Shown here: piece after piece, positions 6,766 through 7,989 of the stretch
Layout of the letters: each line of letters begins with the position of its first letter
Numbering within the stretch: the stretch's first letter is position 1
NCBI GenBank assembly: GCA_945787625.1
Contig: CALZJL010000051.1
Location: forward strand, 1-7,989
Length of the DNA: 7,989 nucleotides
Reading direction: 5' to 3'
DNA from: an uncultured Prevotellaceae bacterium
Lineage (GTDB): Bacteria; Bacteroidota; Bacteroidia; Bacteroidales; Bacteroidaceae
Notes under the pieces: generated by a model
What the model was told of the DNA's origin: nothing
The model's database searches: none
What the model saw: the letters and a program-made list of their open reading frames with translations, nothing else
Translations under genes and position numbers: made by a program

Positions 6766-6771
6766 TCACCT
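6766..6771 (-). promoter_or_regulatory. Shine-Dalgarno sequence of the small basic gene
   Basis: AGGTGA on the minus strand matches part of the extended anti-SD complement AGGAGGTGAT and lies 2 nt before ATG 6763. This is close but workable for that register of pairing, and it argues that the small gene is translated. Confidence 0.5.
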
Positions 6772-6772
6772 G

Positions 6773-7954
6773 TTAATGATGGAACAGACGTACTCCCGTG
6801 AACGCCATGGCGATACCATACTTGTCACAGGTCTCGATAACATGATCATCACGCACAGAGCCGCCAGCCTGAGCTACATACTCCACGCCCGACTTGTGAG
6901 CACGCTCGATATTGTCGCCAAAGGGGAAGAAAGCATCAGAGCCCAGACACACGCCAGTATTCTGAGCAAGCCAATCCCGTACTTCCTCAGCCGTCAGAGG
7001 TTCGGGCTTCTCGGTGAAGAACTTCTGCCACTCACCCTCGCGCAGCACGTCATCACGTTCAGGACCGATATAAATGTCAATCGTATTGTCGCGGTCAGCT
7101 CGACGTATGCCCGGTACAAAGGGGAGAGCCATCACCTTAGGGTGCTGCCGCAGCCACCATATATCAGCCTTGTTTCCAGCCAGACGAGTACAATGTATAC
7201 GGCTCTGCTGACCCGCTCCAATACCAATAGCCTGACCGTCCTTGACATAGCATACGCTGTTAGACTGCGTGTACTTGAGAGTAATCAGAGCGATAATCAA
7301 ATCACGCTTTGCCTCGGCTGGGAACACCTTGTTTTGAGTAGGAATATTCTCAAACAGGGCATCGTCAGCCAGATTTATCTCATTGCGCCCCTGCTCAAAC
7401 GTGACGCCGAAACACTGCTTGCGCTCCACAGGCGCAGGACGGTATGCCGGGTCAATCTCAATGACATTATACGTACCCTTGCGCTTGGCCTTCAGCACCT
7501 CAAGCGCCTCAGTCGTATAGCCAGGAGCAATCACACCGTCGCTCACCTCGCGATTGATCAGTCGAGCCACCGACTCGTCACACACATCAGAGAGAGCGAT
7601 AAAGTCACCATACGAGCTCATGCGGTCAGCACCACGAGCACGAGCGTAAGCACAGGCTATCGGCGTCAAAGGCAGAGGAGCGTCATCGACGAAATATATC
7701 TTCTTCAGAGTGTCGCTCAAAGGCAGACCTACAGCAGCCCCCGCAGGACTAACGTGTTTGAAGCTCGCAGCCGAAGGCAAACCCGTCGCCTCCTTCAGTT
7801 CCTTGACCAATTGCCAGGAATTAAGGGCATCCAAAAAGTTGATGTAACCCGGACGCCCGTTCAACACCTTGAAAGGAAGTTCTCCCTCCTCCATAAACAC
7901 CCTTGAAGGCTTTTGGTTGGGGTTGCAACCATACTTGAGTTCCAGTTCAGTCAT
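6773..7954 (-). CDS. purH: Stand-alone AICAR formyltransferase (PurH transformylase half only)
   Basis: The 393-residue enzyme is predicted to transfer a formyl group from 10-formyl-tetrahydrofolate to AICAR, forming FAICAR, the penultimate step of IMP synthesis. ELKYGCNPNQKP (5-16) is the start typical of the short form. SFKHVSPAG (64-72) holds the catalytic Lys66-His67 pair. AIGIGAGQQSR (242-252), SDAFFPFGDN (339-348) and GGSVRDDHVI (364-373) are conserved blocks, and the ending AMAFTGVRLFHH is canonical. Bifunctional PurH has about 510 to 530 residues; here the N-terminal IMP cyclohydrolase domain is absent. The protein begins and ends like known stand-alone forms of about 390 residues, so this is not a truncation. 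IMP cyclohydrolase must come from another gene. The symbol purH is used for the transformylase family only. It appears to be the first gene of the unit that continues into btuB-btuG. No SD is seen; the leader is the G-free repeat arm. Confidence 0.93.
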   Translation of the reverse strand: MTELELKYGCNPNQKPSRVFMEEGELPFKVLNGRPGYINFLDALNSWQLVKELKEATGLPSAASFKHVSPAGAAVGLPLSDTLKKIYFVDDAPLPLTPIACAYARARGADRMSSYGDFIALSDVCDESVARLINREVSDGVIAPGYTTEALEVLKAKRKGTYNVIEIDPAYRPAPVERKQCFGVTFEQGRNEINLADDALFENIPTQNKVFPAEAKRDLIIALITLKYTQSNSVCYVKDGQAIGIGAGQQSRIHCTRLAGNKADIWWLRQHPKVMALPFVPGIRRADRDNTIDIYIGPERDDVLREGEWQKFFTEKPEPLTAEEVRDWLAQNTGVCLGSDAFFPFGDNIERAHKSGVEYVAQAGGSVRDDHVIETCDKYGIAMAFTGVRLFHH

Positions 7955-7989
7955 ATTTTTTTGTTATTTGGTTTTTTGTTATTTGGTTG
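7955..7989. repeat. Partial third intergenic repeat, with tandem 15-bp units
   Basis: TTTTTTGTTATTTGG occurs twice in perfect tandem (7957-7971 and 7972-7986), followed by TTG at the window edge. The composition and the start-adjacent placement match the left arm of copy 2 (3224-3260). It is therefore probably one arm of a third element that continues beyond the window. On the coding strand it gives a G-free, A-rich leader of at least 35 nt before the formyltransferase ATG. Confidence 0.7.

Noticed and set aside
6764..6772. Cobalamin riboswitch ahead of btuB within the window
   Set aside because: The gaps before the small gene (9 nt) and btuB (1 nt) are far too short, and the other intergenic regions hold only low-complexity repeats without the conserved B12-box type sequence.
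6614..7906. Long open frame of 430 codons on the plus strand, opposite the formyltransferase
   Set aside because: It lies fully antisense to a clearly conserved enzyme, its translation shows no family motifs, and its composition is typical of a shadow frame.
6773..7954. Formyltransferase as a truncated bifunctional PurH pseudogene
   Set aside because: It has the N-terminal sequence of the short stand-alone form, intact catalytic Lys-His and a canonical C-terminus, so the missing cyclohydrolase domain is a family trait.

Overview
The window looks like chromosomal DNA from a Bacteroidota organism, probably Bacteroidales and Prevotellaceae-like. The signs are a Bacteroides-type BtuG surface lipoprotein, a secreted protein whose C-terminus resembles a type IX secretion sorting tail, a TAnnTTTG-type promoter, and A-rich leaders without Shine-Dalgarno sequences ahead of some genes. 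The assignment rests on protein resemblance and sequence style; no database search was possible.

Layout. Bases 1-1431 (+) hold the 3' part of a serine hydrolase of the class C beta-lactamase/esterase superfamily; its start lies before the window. All other genes are on the minus strand and read from right to left: a stand-alone AICAR formyltransferase (7954-6773), a small very basic protein (6763-6539), a BtuB-like TonB-dependent cobamide receptor (6537-4492), a BtuG-like beta-propeller lipoprotein (4495-3341), a secreted surface protein of a family I associate with these B12 loci (3223-2195), and a small lipoprotein (2016-1423). The lipoprotein and the hydrolase converge and share their last 9 bp.

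The first four minus-strand genes are packed as one transcription unit, with gaps of 9 nt and 1 nt and then a 4-nt ATGA overlap, and each internal start has an SD-like sequence. The next two junctions are looser and are filled by related AT-rich palindromic repeats (2082-2212 and 3224-3340). A third, partial repeat (7955-7989) precedes the formyltransferase and runs off the window. The repeats shape their neighbours: two form the G-free leader directly before an ATG, and one encodes the last residues and stop codon of the surface protein. The small lipoprotein also has a good promoter candidate of its own.

Together, BtuB and BtuG should form the outer-membrane machine that captures and imports vitamin B12 and other cobamides. 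The surface protein and small lipoprotein are candidate accessory parts. The less expected feature is the apparent co-transcription of this uptake system with a 10-formyl-tetrahydrofolate-dependent purine enzyme. No cobalamin riboswitch is visible in the window; if there is one, it should lie to the right of base 7989.
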